64,000 nucleotides of DNA from an uncultured Bacteroidales bacterium (GCA_902779535.1 CACZBX010000006.1:1-64000), one strand, 5' to 3'; positions 47,290-56,849 are shown, counted from the first letter of the stretch. Numbers and translations are program-made. Notes: generated from the sequence alone by a model not told the origin.

Positions 47290-47820
47290 TTATTTAGATA
47301 TTAGTAAATTTTTTAATCGTTGGATTGAGTCTACAATCTGCTTTTGACTTTCCAGTTCATCAGACGCAAAAACATATTGTGCTTTTGAATAAAAAACTTG
47401 TCGTTTCTGTAATCCCGTCATGATAAAAGTCATCAGCTCATCGTCTGATTTATCAGCCAACAATGGACGTTGTGACTTTGCCACTTTTAACCGATTAAAC
47501 AATGTAGATGGCTGTGCCTGTAGCAAGACTGTCACACCGCGTTCATTCATAAAATCCATATTGTCAAAGAAACAAGGTGTTCCACCACCTGCAGCAATCA
47601 CCACATCCTCGAAATCTGCCACTTCGTGCAGCATACGCCGTTCAATTTCCCGAAAGCCTTCCTCACCACGTTCTGCAAAAATTTGTTGGACCGTCTTATG
47701 GAATCGCTCTTCGATATACCAATCCAGATCAATAAAAGTCAAGCCCTGATCTTTAGAATAAGCCCTTCCTAAAGTGGTTTTACCCGACCCCATGTATCCG
47801 ATCAAAAAAATGCGTTTCAT
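47290..47820 (-). CDS. aroK: Shikimate kinase
   Basis: 176 residues. Walker A is IGYMGSGKTTLGRAYS, the shikimate-binding motifs are FIDLDWYIEERF and IAAGGGTPCF, and the lid arginine region follows (KVAKSQRPLLADKSDDE). It phosphorylates shikimate in the chorismate pathway. Its start overlaps the topA stop by 4 bp, so translation is probably coupled. Confidence 0.94.
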   Translation of the reverse strand: MKRIFLIGYMGSGKTTLGRAYSKDQGLTFIDLDWYIEERFHKTVQQIFAERGEEGFREIERRMLHEVADFEDVVIAAGGGTPCFFDNMDFMNERGVTVLLQAQPSTLFNRLKVAKSQRPLLADKSDDELMTFIMTGLQKRQVFYSKAQYVFASDELESQKQIVDSIQRLKNLLISK

Positions 47821-50162
47821 CCTTTTCGTGCAGTCGCTTTTCTCCTATGCGTTGTCTTTGTTCCCTTCTCTTTTTGCGATTCAATAATCGCCATACAATC
47901 TTCAAGTGTCAGTTCTGACGGTTCCTTGCCAGAAGGAATCTTATAATTCTTCTTCTCATACGAGAGATACGGGCCATAACGGCCGTTCAACACTTGCAAC
48001 CCTTCTTTCTCTTCAAATGTCTTGATGATTTGTTTCTCAGCAGCTGCTCGTTTTTCTTCTATCAGCTTGATCGCATCCTCCAAGGTAACAGCCATCGGAT
48101 CCATTTCCTTTGGAACAGAGACAAATGTCTTGTCATGACGGATATACGGACCGAACTTTCCACGGCCAACCGAGATCTCTTTCCCTTCAAAATCACCCAA
48201 GGTACGCGGTAACTTGATAGCGTTCAAAGCTTCTTCCAGTGTAATATGATCCATTGATGCATCCTTTGGAAGTTGTGCAAAACGAGGTTTCTCTTTATCT
48301 TCTGCTGAACCAACCTGAATAACAGGACCATAGCGACCTATCTTTACAGAAACAGGCTTGCCACTCACTGGGTCGACACCCAACATGCGCTCACCTACCT
48401 TATGTTCTTCCTTAATATGAAGAGTCTTGTCGACCAACGGATGGAAGCCTTTATAGAAATGAGCCATCATTTCCGACCAATCCTCCTTTCCTTCAGCCAC
48501 TTCATCAAACTGTTGCTCTACATTGGCTGTAAAGTTATAATCCATAATCTCAGGAAAGAACTTCATCAGGAAATCATTGACAACGATACCGATGTCTGTA
48601 GGCAACAACTTTGACTTTTCTGCACCATAGGTCTCACTCTTGTTCACATCATTGAACTTCGTTCCTTTAAGAGACATGATATTATAGGTTCTCTTTTGCC
48701 CTTCGACATTACCTTTCTGTACATATTCACGTTGTTGTATGGTCGAGATAGTCGGAGCATAGGTTGAAGGACGTCCAATACCCAATTCCTCCATCTTCCG
48801 TACTAAGCTGGCCTCTGTATATCGTGAAGGGTGTTGAGTGAAACGCTGTGTCGCAACGATCTCCTTGCGTTTCAACTGCTCGTTCAATGTCAACGGTGGC
48901 AACAGGTTTACTGTTTCTTGTTCTGACTCCTCGTCAAAAGACTCTTTATAGACGCGGAGGAAACCATCGAATGTAATTTCTTCACCTGTCACGATGAATT
49001 TTTCCGTTTTACCACTAATGTTGATCGTAACCGTTGTTTTCTCAATCTCAGCATCAGCCATCTGAGAAGCTATCGTGCGCTTCCAGATCAGATCATATAA
49101 TTTTTTATCTTGGGCTTTCCCATCGATTGTTTGATTCGACACATATGTTGGACGAATAGCCTCATGTGCCTCTTGAGCACCTTTTGTCTTTGTGGCGTAT
49201 TGACGAGTCTTCGCATATTTTTCACCCATCATATCAAGAATAGTCGTCTTGCAAGTGCCCAACGCTAAGGTAGATAGATTCACAGAGTCTGTTCTCATGT
49301 AGGTGATATATCCGCTTTCATAGAGGCTCTGAGCAATCCGCATTGTCTGAGAAACAGTATAGCCTAATTTACGAGCTGCTTCCTGCTGCAATGTTGAGGT
49401 TGTAAATGGAGGAGCCGGTGAACGATGGATTGGCTTCTGGGTTATATCTTCTATTTTAAACTCAGCATTCTCACATGACAATAAGAATTCTTTTGCCTCT
49501 TCCTTGGTCTCAAATCTTCGTTCCAACTCTGCTTTCAATGGAACAGTTTTGCCCTCAGTATCTTGAACTTCAAATACGGCAGTAATCCGATACGAAGACT
49601 CGTTCGTGAAAGACTCTATCTCACGTTCGCGTTCCACAACCAAACGTACTGCAACGGATTGTACTCGACCTGCTGACAGTGAAGGCTTTACCTTTTTCCA
49701 GAGGACAGGAGACAGTTCAAATCCAACAATTCTGTCCAATACTCTTCTAGCTTGCTGAGCATCAACCAAGTTGATATCAATCTGTCGTGGGGACTCGATA
49801 GCTTTCAATATCGCATTCTTCGTAATTTCATGGAATACAATACGTTTTGTATGTTCAGGATTCAGATGTAATACTTCGAACAGATGCCATGAAATTGCCT
49901 CTCCTTCACGGTCTTCATCGGAAGCCAACCATACAGTCTCTGACTCTTTTGCAGCTGCTTTCAGTTCTTTCACTAAAGAAACCTTATCTGCCGGTATCTC
50001 ATACGTCGGCTTAAAATTATCGTCAATGTCAATACTGAACTCTTTTTTCTTCAAGTCACGAATATGTCCATAACTGGACATTACTTTATAATCTTTTCCA
50101 AGGAACTTACCTATGGTTTTAGCTTTTGCCGGTGACTCAACGATTACTAGATTTTTTATCAT
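47817..50162 (-). CDS. topA: DNA topoisomerase I
   Basis: 781 residues. The Toprim domain opens with NLVIVESPAKAKTIGKFLG and has the acidic triad in SDEDREGEAISWHL. The active-site tyrosine is in SGYITYMRTDSVNLS. The C terminus lacks the Cys4 zinc ribbons of E. coli TopA and instead has three glycine-rich repeats (GRYGPVIQVG, GKFGPYIRHD, GRYGPYLSYE) and a basic tail (TTHRRKATARKG). It relaxes negative supercoils. It is the first gene of the run that continues through aroK and speA. Confidence 0.96.
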   Translation of the reverse strand: MIKNLVIVESPAKAKTIGKFLGKDYKVMSSYGHIRDLKKKEFSIDIDDNFKPTYEIPADKVSLVKELKAAAKESETVWLASDEDREGEAISWHLFEVLHLNPEHTKRIVFHEITKNAILKAIESPRQIDINLVDAQQARRVLDRIVGFELSPVLWKKVKPSLSAGRVQSVAVRLVVEREREIESFTNESSYRITAVFEVQDTEGKTVPLKAELERRFETKEEAKEFLLSCENAEFKIEDITQKPIHRSPAPPFTTSTLQQEAARKLGYTVSQTMRIAQSLYESGYITYMRTDSVNLSTLALGTCKTTILDMMGEKYAKTRQYATKTKGAQEAHEAIRPTYVSNQTIDGKAQDKKLYDLIWKRTIASQMADAEIEKTTVTINISGKTEKFIVTGEEITFDGFLRVYKESFDEESEQETVNLLPPLTLNEQLKRKEIVATQRFTQHPSRYTEASLVRKMEELGIGRPSTYAPTISTIQQREYVQKGNVEGQKRTYNIMSLKGTKFNDVNKSETYGAEKSKLLPTDIGIVVNDFLMKFFPEIMDYNFTANVEQQFDEVAEGKEDWSEMMAHFYKGFHPLVDKTLHIKEEHKVGERMLGVDPVSGKPVSVKIGRYGPVIQVGSAEDKEKPRFAQLPKDASMDHITLEEALNAIKLPRTLGDFEGKEISVGRGKFGPYIRHDKTFVSVPKEMDPMAVTLEDAIKLIEEKRAAAEKQIIKTFEEKEGLQVLNGRYGPYLSYEKKNYKIPSGKEPSELTLEDCMAIIESQKEKGTKTTHRRKATARKG

Positions 50163-50192
50163 AATTGTCTATTACTCCAATAAAATACGTGG

Positions 50193-50200
50193 CAAAAGTA
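50193..50200 (-). promoter_or_regulatory. -7 box of topA
   Basis: On the minus strand TACTTTTG, matching TAnnTTTG, lies 30 bp before the topA start and just after the terminator of the upstream unit. Confidence 0.5.
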
Positions 50201-50253
50201 GAAAAAAAGCAAAAGCACACCTATATAATAAGGTATGTTTCTGCTTTTTTTTC
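50201..50253 (-). terminator. Terminator after the outer-membrane barrel gene
   Basis: On the plus strand, GAAAAAAAGCA (50201-50211) and TGCTTTTTTTTC (50242-50253) are outer arms and CACCT / AGGT(A)TG inner arms. Read on the minus strand, the stem ends in a long T tract. It separates topA from the barrel gene. Confidence 0.75.
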
Positions 50254-50283
50254 TAAAAAATATGGTTTTTAGCAATAATTTAA

Positions 50284-51942
50284 CTAAAAACGTGCCTTAA
50301 AACCAGCTATAAAATTAAACTGTTCCTGCGGGTAACCGATCATATCATACTCTTTATTCAGTATGTTATGTATCTGAGCGTAAGCAGAGATATTCTTTAT
50401 GAATTCATATTCGGCTCCCACATGCAAATCATTCACATCAGTAATGAAATCGGCACATCTCTTGGCATATTTGAATCCGGCATCAGCATGCAAGCCTTCA
50501 AAGACCTTTGCTCTGGCGCCCAGGTCTAGCTGGTACTTCACCTTACCCAAGAGCACATTCTGATCTTCATATCCTTCTATTCCATTGATACTCCAACTGA
50601 AATATGATGTAGAGAGATTCACCTCGAACAAATCCTTATAACCATATTTCACCTCGCCTCCGATATAAGGTATTTTTGCCTTATCTTGCAGGAAGATAAC
50701 AGAAGCAAATGTAGGTAACCCTTCATCTCCATTCAAATACAATCTTCCAAAACTCTCATCCTTGATAATCCGGTAACCGCCATAAACATTAAACCACAAT
50801 CCATTCAACGGGGAGGCACGGAATCCAATGGTTGCATCGAGCTGCGTATAGGATGGTTTCAGCCATACCGGGATCATCCAATAACGAGACGCACGATTCA
50901 AGTAACGAAACTCATTGAGTTGCCGACCTCCATCTGCTTTCACATAGAAGATATAACTATCCGAGAATAGGTATTCTGCTTTTACGTTTGGTGCGACGTC
51001 GACACCTCCTCCATCGCCCGACAACCAGTCGACATGTGCTCCTAAGCGGATTCGCCAACTATCATCATTGAATGTATAGTAAGGGTTCAATAACAGCGAT
51101 GTATAATCGTGCATCACACTATTTGAATAGAATAAGTTATCCATCCCGAGGTCTAATCCAAGTGTCTGCTCATCATTCAACGGTTTCCATACTCCAGCAA
51201 CGGTGTGTATTTTCTTTTCGTTCGTATCATCCGTATTTACGGTCGCATATTTTTGTCCGAAATACTGGAAACCCGTTTGAAACATAAATTGGATGGGCAA
51301 ATCCTTATCACGTGACGTGATGCGAGCGAAGACATCACCCAAGGTATGGTGCTGACGATACTGGCCAGTCCACGGCTTATTCTCCTCATGTCCAAAGCCC
51401 ATATAGTTAAACACTTGATTCGTAAAGCTTCCTCCTAAATCTAACGAAACAGTACTAAAAAGATGATTATAAATCAATGACAAGTCTGTTGTATAGTGTC
51501 GGCTTCCCCAGTCGCCATCGTTTCCATTCAATACCTTATGCAAGTCACCATTCATACCAACAAGCGAAAGGTCGACTTTCAGTCTGTCAACATTTGTTGG
51601 GTCCCAAAGGTATCCGACTCCTAGATCTACGTTACCATAGTTACCATAACCCGCCTTGAAATATCCACGAGATGGATTATTAGCCTGGATTCGTTTTTCT
51701 ATTGCTCCCATCGGTTCATAATCCCACATCGAAACCGTTCGCAAGGCGGTGGCATATTCAGCAGCTTTCTTAGCAACAGTAGGTTCCGCAATCTTTGGAA
51801 GCACATTGATTTTCGAAGCGTCCATTACTGTTGGATTATATTCATTCTCTACGACCACAGTTCGATTTAATGTGCTGTCTTTCTGTGCTTGGACAGCCAT
51901 CGGCAATAATCCGATTAAAACTATAATGACTGATTTCTTCAT
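50284..51942 (-). CDS. TonB-receptor-like outer-membrane beta-barrel protein without a plug domain
   Basis: 552 residues. A signal peptide (MKKSVIIVLIGLLPMAVQAQ) is followed by a short leader with VVVENEYNPTVMDASKINV and then alternating aromatic strands over the whole length, ending in a typical C-terminal strand NFIAGFKARF. The part KNISAYAQIHNILNKEYDMIGYP matches the last strands of TonB receptors, yet a plug and regulatory domain are missing, so it is about half the usual size. It starts 19 bp after the large TPR gene, a pairing that suggests a joint role at the outer membrane. Confidence 0.75.
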   Translation of the reverse strand: MKKSVIIVLIGLLPMAVQAQKDSTLNRTVVVENEYNPTVMDASKINVLPKIAEPTVAKKAAEYATALRTVSMWDYEPMGAIEKRIQANNPSRGYFKAGYGNYGNVDLGVGYLWDPTNVDRLKVDLSLVGMNGDLHKVLNGNDGDWGSRHYTTDLSLIYNHLFSTVSLDLGGSFTNQVFNYMGFGHEENKPWTGQYRQHHTLGDVFARITSRDKDLPIQFMFQTGFQYFGQKYATVNTDDTNEKKIHTVAGVWKPLNDEQTLGLDLGMDNLFYSNSVMHDYTSLLLNPYYTFNDDSWRIRLGAHVDWLSGDGGGVDVAPNVKAEYLFSDSYIFYVKADGGRQLNEFRYLNRASRYWMIPVWLKPSYTQLDATIGFRASPLNGLWFNVYGGYRIIKDESFGRLYLNGDEGLPTFASVIFLQDKAKIPYIGGEVKYGYKDLFEVNLSTSYFSWSINGIEGYEDQNVLLGKVKYQLDLGARAKVFEGLHADAGFKYAKRCADFITDVNDLHVGAEYEFIKNISAYAQIHNILNKEYDMIGYPQEQFNFIAGFKARF

Positions 51943-51961
51943 GTCTATATCTTTTTATTGC

Positions 51962-54844
51962 TTATTTCAATTGGTTTAATCTATCCTTAATCATATCCGC
52001 TATATCATCATCTGCTTGATAGTTCTGCTGCAACGACAGCAAATACTGTTTTGCATCCAAAGTACGCCCCATTTTCTTATAAACATCTGAAAGCAGGACA
52101 AAACTCCGGGCAAGCCAATAAGCATGAGGAGTACTGACCTCAATGTAATCGAGGACTTCTTTTTCTGCGGCATTGGTATTTCCGGCATCAAAATATGCTT
52201 GTGCCAACCGATATTTCGCCTCAGCTCCATATACATTCCGAGTATCTTTCGCCAACTCTCGCCAGTCGGCCAGAGCACCTTCCGGTTTTCCACTATTCAC
52301 ATAGGCGACAGCACGATCGTAGTGTGCTTCGTTTGCCAATTCCGGAGATATTTTCGTCTCCGACAGCACATCGGTTGCAGCAAGGATCATCTCATCATAA
52401 CGACTTAACGAGGTCACACAGCGAAGGATATTCATCTTTGCATCTTGACGTCGCTCCGGGGTGCTTGCCTTTTCCTTCAACTGTTTATAGACTAACAGCG
52501 CCTTTTCAAAGTTCTTCTGGCGATAAGCCATCTCGCCACTCATCAGCATGGCTTCTTCAGAAAACTTATTATTCGGGAATGCCAACACTTTATCCAAGTG
52601 CTCATCAGCACTCGCATATTGTTGATTATTATAATCAATCAATCCGATATAGTAATTAGCATCCAAACTGAACGCTCCTTCTGGGAAGGTCTGCAGGTAG
52701 CGGGTAAAACTCTCTCGTGCTTCCGGCATATTTCCACGCATATAAACCCGTTCAGCAGCAACAAAGGTCAAGGAGTCCCGCTCGTTTACATCGAAGTTGG
52801 TGCCTCCAGGTATCGTTGATGCAAAAGAGGCGTATTCATCCACTCGATTCAGATCAATATAAATCGACTTCAAGTCACGCTGAGCTAAACGAGCCTCTTC
52901 GCTACCAGGATAATTTTTAATCACATTTTTATATGCTTGGATAGCCTGTGGATATTTATCATCCTGATAGTACAACAAACCGATCTCATTCGCAGCCTTT
53001 CGGGCCATCACACTCTCAGGAAACTTTTGAAGCAAAAGTTGATATCGTTCTATCGCATTGGTATTGTCCTCCAACTGAACGAATGCTCGCCCTTGCTCAT
53101 ACAAGGCATCGTCAATGTATTGGGATTCAGGATAATTCTTAAGCAAACGATTTAGTGTCTGTATCTTTTGCGGATAATTTCGTTGAAGTCCCTGGACAAA
53201 AGCCTCTTGATATACTGAATAGTCACCCAACGAAGGATCAATGCCGACTGCCTTGTTATAGTTCTGACGGGCAGCCTCAAACTGACGCCCATAGAAATTG
53301 CAGTCACCAATACGGTTATAGGCATCTGCTACAATATTCTTATCGCTTTGTCCACCCCGGTTCACAAACTGGTTGAACCAGCCTTGTGCCCTGGAATAAT
53401 TCTTTTGTTTGAAAAGTGTGTAGCCCAAGTTATAAAGGGCAAGTCCATACTCCTCACTACTCTTATCTGGAGCTGTAGAGACATACTGTTGAAAATCGCG
53501 TTGAGCCTGTGCGTAATTTTCCAGACGATAATTCGACTCACCCCGCCAATAATAAGCATCAGCCTTGGTTTTACTATCATACTGCCCAATATTCAACGAC
53601 TGATCAAAGTAATTGATTGCTTGTCTGAAGTCGGCATTCGCAAAAGATTGTGTTCCCATGCGGAATAATAGTTTCTGCTTTGCTCCCATGATGCGAGCAC
53701 CCGGCTGTTTGATCTTTCCAATAGACTGCAGGGCTGCATCGTAACTCCGAGTGTTCATATAAGTTTCGACCAGATAGTCGTTCACTTTCTCCGTATAGGC
53801 CGATTGAGGAAATTCGTTCAGGAAACGTTCGAACACTGTAACCGATTCGGCAAAAGGAGAATAAGATGTCTCATGGATGGTCAGCGCATAGTTATAAAGA
53901 GCCTGTTCCTTTACGTTCTTATCGAAATCTGTAATTGATGCCTGTTCAAAAGCCATACGTGCTTGGTTACGTTCCTTTAAGTTCAAGTAGGCCAATCCCA
54001 TGTTCAGATAGGCATTCTGCGACAAGGCATCGCCAACGGAAGTGGCTCTACCTAGCGTTTCAGCTGCTTTCGAGAACACGCCCGAATGGAAGTAACTCAT
54101 ACCTAGATCATACAAGGCTTTTCGTTGTGGCTGGTCAATTGCAGAACAGTACCGTTCCAATGGCTGAACAGCATCTTGAAAACGGTTTTGCCCAACTAGA
54201 GCCTGTCCCAAGATTCTTTGCATCTGAGCCTCATCTCTTTGTCCACTAAATTGTTGCAAGTACTCTTGGGCCGTAGCCTGTGCTGCCGCATAGTTTTTCT
54301 TTTGTAACTGAATCTCACCAATAAAATAAGGAACTAAAGAAGCATACTCCTTGTCCTGCCGCAAGGCTTGGAACCCACCCAACGCTTTATCATATTGCTT
54401 TTCTTTATAAGCGATATAAGCTAAATTGTAGGACGCATCGTTCTGATGATGCTTGCTCACCGACTGAAGCATGGTATTCCAGATCTTTGCCTCTTGAATA
54501 TCGTTCACTTTCAGGTAGGAAGTAGCCAACTGCAGAATGGCATTGTCGCGCTGCTCATCAGGTAAATCTTCCAAGTCGCACGATTTCAACATGGAGATAG
54601 CCTCACCATATTGGCCATTGGCATAGTAGCTCGAACCAATGAAAGAACGAACTTCGTTCGCATGCCTCGAATCCGGATAACTATCTAAATAGTTCCTTAG
54701 CATGGCCACGCTGCTACGCGTACCTAACTGATACTCTTTTACCAAGTTTTGAAAAGCCTTCTCACCGCCCAAATCCTGTTGAGCCAGCATTGGAGCCGAG
54801 AATCCAGCCAATATACATACGAATCCTACGATTTTTTTCATCAT
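51962..54844 (-). CDS. Large exported tetratricopeptide repeat protein
   Basis: 960 residues. A signal peptide (MMKKIVGFVCILAGFSAPMLAQ) precedes roughly 20 or more TPR units, recognisable by patterns such as ALYNLGYTLFKQKNYSRAQGWF, AYYWRGESNYRLENYAQAQ and EIGLLYYQDDKYPQAIQAYKNVIKNYPGS. The whole protein is one superhelix with no enzymatic domain, so it is a protein-binding scaffold in the periplasm or at the outer membrane. It lies between the NUDIX gene (3 bp) and the barrel gene (19 bp). Confidence 0.85.
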   Translation of the reverse strand: MMKKIVGFVCILAGFSAPMLAQQDLGGEKAFQNLVKEYQLGTRSSVAMLRNYLDSYPDSRHANEVRSFIGSSYYANGQYGEAISMLKSCDLEDLPDEQRDNAILQLATSYLKVNDIQEAKIWNTMLQSVSKHHQNDASYNLAYIAYKEKQYDKALGGFQALRQDKEYASLVPYFIGEIQLQKKNYAAAQATAQEYLQQFSGQRDEAQMQRILGQALVGQNRFQDAVQPLERYCSAIDQPQRKALYDLGMSYFHSGVFSKAAETLGRATSVGDALSQNAYLNMGLAYLNLKERNQARMAFEQASITDFDKNVKEQALYNYALTIHETSYSPFAESVTVFERFLNEFPQSAYTEKVNDYLVETYMNTRSYDAALQSIGKIKQPGARIMGAKQKLLFRMGTQSFANADFRQAINYFDQSLNIGQYDSKTKADAYYWRGESNYRLENYAQAQRDFQQYVSTAPDKSSEEYGLALYNLGYTLFKQKNYSRAQGWFNQFVNRGGQSDKNIVADAYNRIGDCNFYGRQFEAARQNYNKAVGIDPSLGDYSVYQEAFVQGLQRNYPQKIQTLNRLLKNYPESQYIDDALYEQGRAFVQLEDNTNAIERYQLLLQKFPESVMARKAANEIGLLYYQDDKYPQAIQAYKNVIKNYPGSEEARLAQRDLKSIYIDLNRVDEYASFASTIPGGTNFDVNERDSLTFVAAERVYMRGNMPEARESFTRYLQTFPEGAFSLDANYYIGLIDYNNQQYASADEHLDKVLAFPNNKFSEEAMLMSGEMAYRQKNFEKALLVYKQLKEKASTPERRQDAKMNILRCVTSLSRYDEMILAATDVLSETKISPELANEAHYDRAVAYVNSGKPEGALADWRELAKDTRNVYGAEAKYRLAQAYFDAGNTNAAEKEVLDYIEVSTPHAYWLARSFVLLSDVYKKMGRTLDAKQYLLSLQQNYQADDDIADMIKDRLNQLK

Positions 54845-54847
54845 ATC

Positions 54848-55381
54848 TTACTTATTTTGATGTCTTTGAATGAAACGAGTAATCCCTTCTCGAACAGAAT
54901 CAAGGCCAAATTCTTCGGGATGAATCTGATTCAGCGGGATCCAGAACGAATCAGATACATCGTCTTTGGCTTCAATCTTTTTGGTTGACTTCACCCTACA
55001 GAGGAAGAACAAATCTAATGTGTGAACTAAAAAGCCGGAATATAAATACGTATTTGGAAGAGAGAAAAGATAGGTAGCCTTGACAACATCAAGTCCTGTT
55101 TCTTCTTTCACCTCACGAGCCACCCCCTCTTCGCCGGTCTCATACATGTCCAGAAAACCTCCAGAGAGGTCTAACGTACCCTTTGCAGGTTCTTTCCCTC
55201 GACGACAAACCAGCAATTCATCGTTTTCGTTTAAAATAAAGGCTACGGTTGCAGCACTGGGATTGAAATAATAAGTGAAGCCGCAGTCGGAACACTTTTT
55301 GGATTTCCCATTATGAATCCCAAAATGTGTGGAACCACATTTGGGACAATATTTAAATAGATCTAAAGGATGCATCTCCAC
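54848..55381 (-). CDS. NUDIX hydrolase with N-terminal zinc ribbon
   Basis: 177 residues. A Cys4 zinc ribbon lies at the N terminus (YCPKCGSTHFG and KKCSDCGFTYYFNP). The Nudix box is complete, starting GGFLDMYETGEEG and continuing VAREVKEETGLD. It hydrolyses a nucleoside diphosphate linked to another group; an NAD-pyrophosphatase-like role is suggested by the zinc ribbon but unproved. It is first in the unit with the TPR and barrel genes, and its promoter contains a perfect inverted repeat. Confidence 0.88.
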   Translation of the reverse strand: MEMHPLDLFKYCPKCGSTHFGIHNGKSKKCSDCGFTYYFNPSAATVAFILNENDELLVCRRGKEPAKGTLDLSGGFLDMYETGEEGVAREVKEETGLDVVKATYLFSLPNTYLYSGFLVHTLDLFFLCRVKSTKKIEAKDDVSDSFWIPLNQIHPEEFGLDSVREGITRFIQRHQNK

Positions 55382-55388
55382 CTAACAT

Positions 55389-55435
55389 ATCTTTGCGTTA
55401 TTGCAAAGATAGTGCAATTCGATGTGAGGAACAAA
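55389..55435 (-). promoter_or_regulatory. Promoter and palindromic operator candidate of the NUDIX-TPR-barrel unit
   Basis: On the minus strand TTTG (55435-55432), 20 bp, then TATCTTTG (55411-55404) match the -33/-7 consensus. ATCTTTGC (55389-55396) and GCAAAGAT (55403-55410) form a perfect 8-bp inverted repeat that covers the -7 box and start site. Confidence 0.65.
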
Positions 55436-55459
55436 AATTATATCAATTATTAAGTCTTG

Positions 55460-55882
55460 TTATTCTTTCTTTCCAAAATGATGATTCAACAATGCATTGA
55501 GAGATACAAAAAAGACATACCCAAAAGTCAAAAGTGCATATTTTAAGATACTGAGAGAAGACATATCCATTGAATATGTGCTGAAACTCATCACAAAAAA
55601 GTCCAGCATCTTATTCATTGCTTCTCCACAGAAGACAAATATGACAATCACACTCATTACGCCCATCAATCCTACAGCAATTCCCTCTATCCAACGAGTT
55701 TGTTTAGCGGATTTAGCCTTTTCGCCATATATCCGCTGCATCGTTAAATATGGTAAGTTGGTAGGATAGAAAACATTTAATGCCTGACGTTCTGCCAGTC
55801 GCTTCATCGCAGTGTCTTGCTTCCGCAAGTTCAACTCCTTTCTCTCCATTTCATCGCTATTTTTATTCACTTTCATGTTCAA
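55460..55882 (-). CDS. Small membrane protein in an ECF sigma operon
   Basis: 140 residues; not recognised. A basic, charged N-terminal half (ERKELNLRKQDTAMKRLAERQ) is followed by two hydrophobic segments (GIAVGLMGVMSVIVIFVFCGE, and ILKYALLTFGYVFFVSLNALL). The start overlaps the end of the sigma factor gene by 20 bp if the first ATG is used, or 14 bp from the second. The overlap suggests coupling to the sigma gene, as for an anti-sigma factor, but no known anti-sigma domain is visible. Confidence 0.65.
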   Translation of the reverse strand: MNMKVNKNSDEMERKELNLRKQDTAMKRLAERQALNVFYPTNLPYLTMQRIYGEKAKSAKQTRWIEGIAVGLMGVMSVIVIFVFCGEAMNKMLDFFVMSFSTYSMDMSSLSILKYALLTFGYVFFVSLNALLNHHFGKKE

Positions 55883-56450
55883 TTTGCTTTATGAGTACAT
55901 ACAGTTTCTTTCGAATACGGCTCAAGCGTGTTGTCAATAGGTTAACTGCATTTGCCAATTCCTTTTCCTTGAAGCCCATGATATAAGCGATTTCCTTAAA
56001 GGATCGCTCCTCAAAATAAAACGAAGTAACCAACATCCTTTCCTCTGGACTTAGCCGATTGATTGCCTTTTCCAGATAAGCCAATTGATTTTCTTTCTCT
56101 GTCGACAGGGCTTCATCCACCATTTCTTCAGATACCATATCTAGCAATTGCTCATTGTCATTCATGTTGATCAAATCCTTTCTTTTCTTTCGGATGAAAT
56201 TGATGGCTTCGTTATAAGCAATCCTACATAACCACGTAGATAACGAAGAATGTCCGCCAAAAGACGACAAGTGATTAAAAGCTTTAACGAAAACATCTTG
56301 AGTTATTTCCTCAGCATCTTCCTGTTGCATGACAAGACGCACTACAACCGTAAAGACTTCCCGTCCATACCGTTCAAGGAAATAACCGTAATCCTCAGTA
56401 TGTCCACTGAGGATACGGTCGATTAAGCGTTTTTCGTTAACTTGAATCAC
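55863..56450 (-). CDS. ECF-family RNA polymerase sigma factor
   Basis: 195 residues. Region 2 contains YFLERYGREVFTVVVRLVMQQEDAEEITQDVFVKAF and region 4 the helix-turn-helix LSPEERMLVTSFYFEERSFKEIAYIMGFKEKELANAVNLLTTRL. It directs RNA polymerase to a specific set of stress or envelope promoters. It lies between two small membrane-protein genes and there is no FecR-type anti-sigma gene, unlike many Bacteroidetes ECF factors that control TonB systems. Confidence 0.92.
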   Translation of the reverse strand: MIQVNEKRLIDRILSGHTEDYGYFLERYGREVFTVVVRLVMQQEDAEEITQDVFVKAFNHLSSFGGHSSLSTWLCRIAYNEAINFIRKKRKDLINMNDNEQLLDMVSEEMVDEALSTEKENQLAYLEKAINRLSPEERMLVTSFYFEERSFKEIAYIMGFKEKELANAVNLLTTRLSRIRKKLYVLIKQIEHESE

Positions 56451-56465
56451 TAGAAAAGCACAAGT

Positions 56466-56849
56466 TTAGTTTTTATTGCTTTTATTCTCAATCACATACG
56501 AAATAACTAAGGCAATTCCTCCACAGATACATACACATGAAGTATAGATAATTTCACGTGTGCTCCAAACCGGTTCGTAATAGTAAACCATGTAAAAGCC
56601 TAACAATAGTCCTATACCAATGCCAGCGAGCAACATTCCCCAACGCAGTGCTGACGAATGCTTCTTCCCCTGCCCGGCAAACATTCCCGACAAATAAGGA
56701 CTGATAACTTTGCCAAAATCCTCGGCACGGATTTCTGTCATCTTCTCAATCAATAACTTTCGTTCACCACGACGGGCAAAGAGTTCAAACACTAAATACA
56801 TCGTTCCAAACACGATAAGTAAATTCAAAGGTACTTCTAACCATTCCAT
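56466..56849 (-). CDS. DUF6249-like small membrane protein
   Basis: 127 residues. Hydrophobic segments are at the N terminus (PLNLLIVFGTMYLVFELFA), about residues 69-89 (WGMLLAGIGIGLLLGFYMVYY) and about 99-120 (IIYTSCVCICGGIALVISYVI). The arrangement with a charged loop (RRGERKLLIEKMTEIRAEDFG) fits DUF6249-type proteins. It is the first gene of the ECF sigma unit, 15 bp upstream of the sigma gene. Function unknown; a sensor or anti-sigma role is an inference. Confidence 0.65.
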   Translation of the reverse strand: MEWLEVPLNLLIVFGTMYLVFELFARRGERKLLIEKMTEIRAEDFGKVISPYLSGMFAGQGKKHSSALRWGMLLAGIGIGLLLGFYMVYYYEPVWSTREIIYTSCVCICGGIALVISYVIENKSNKN

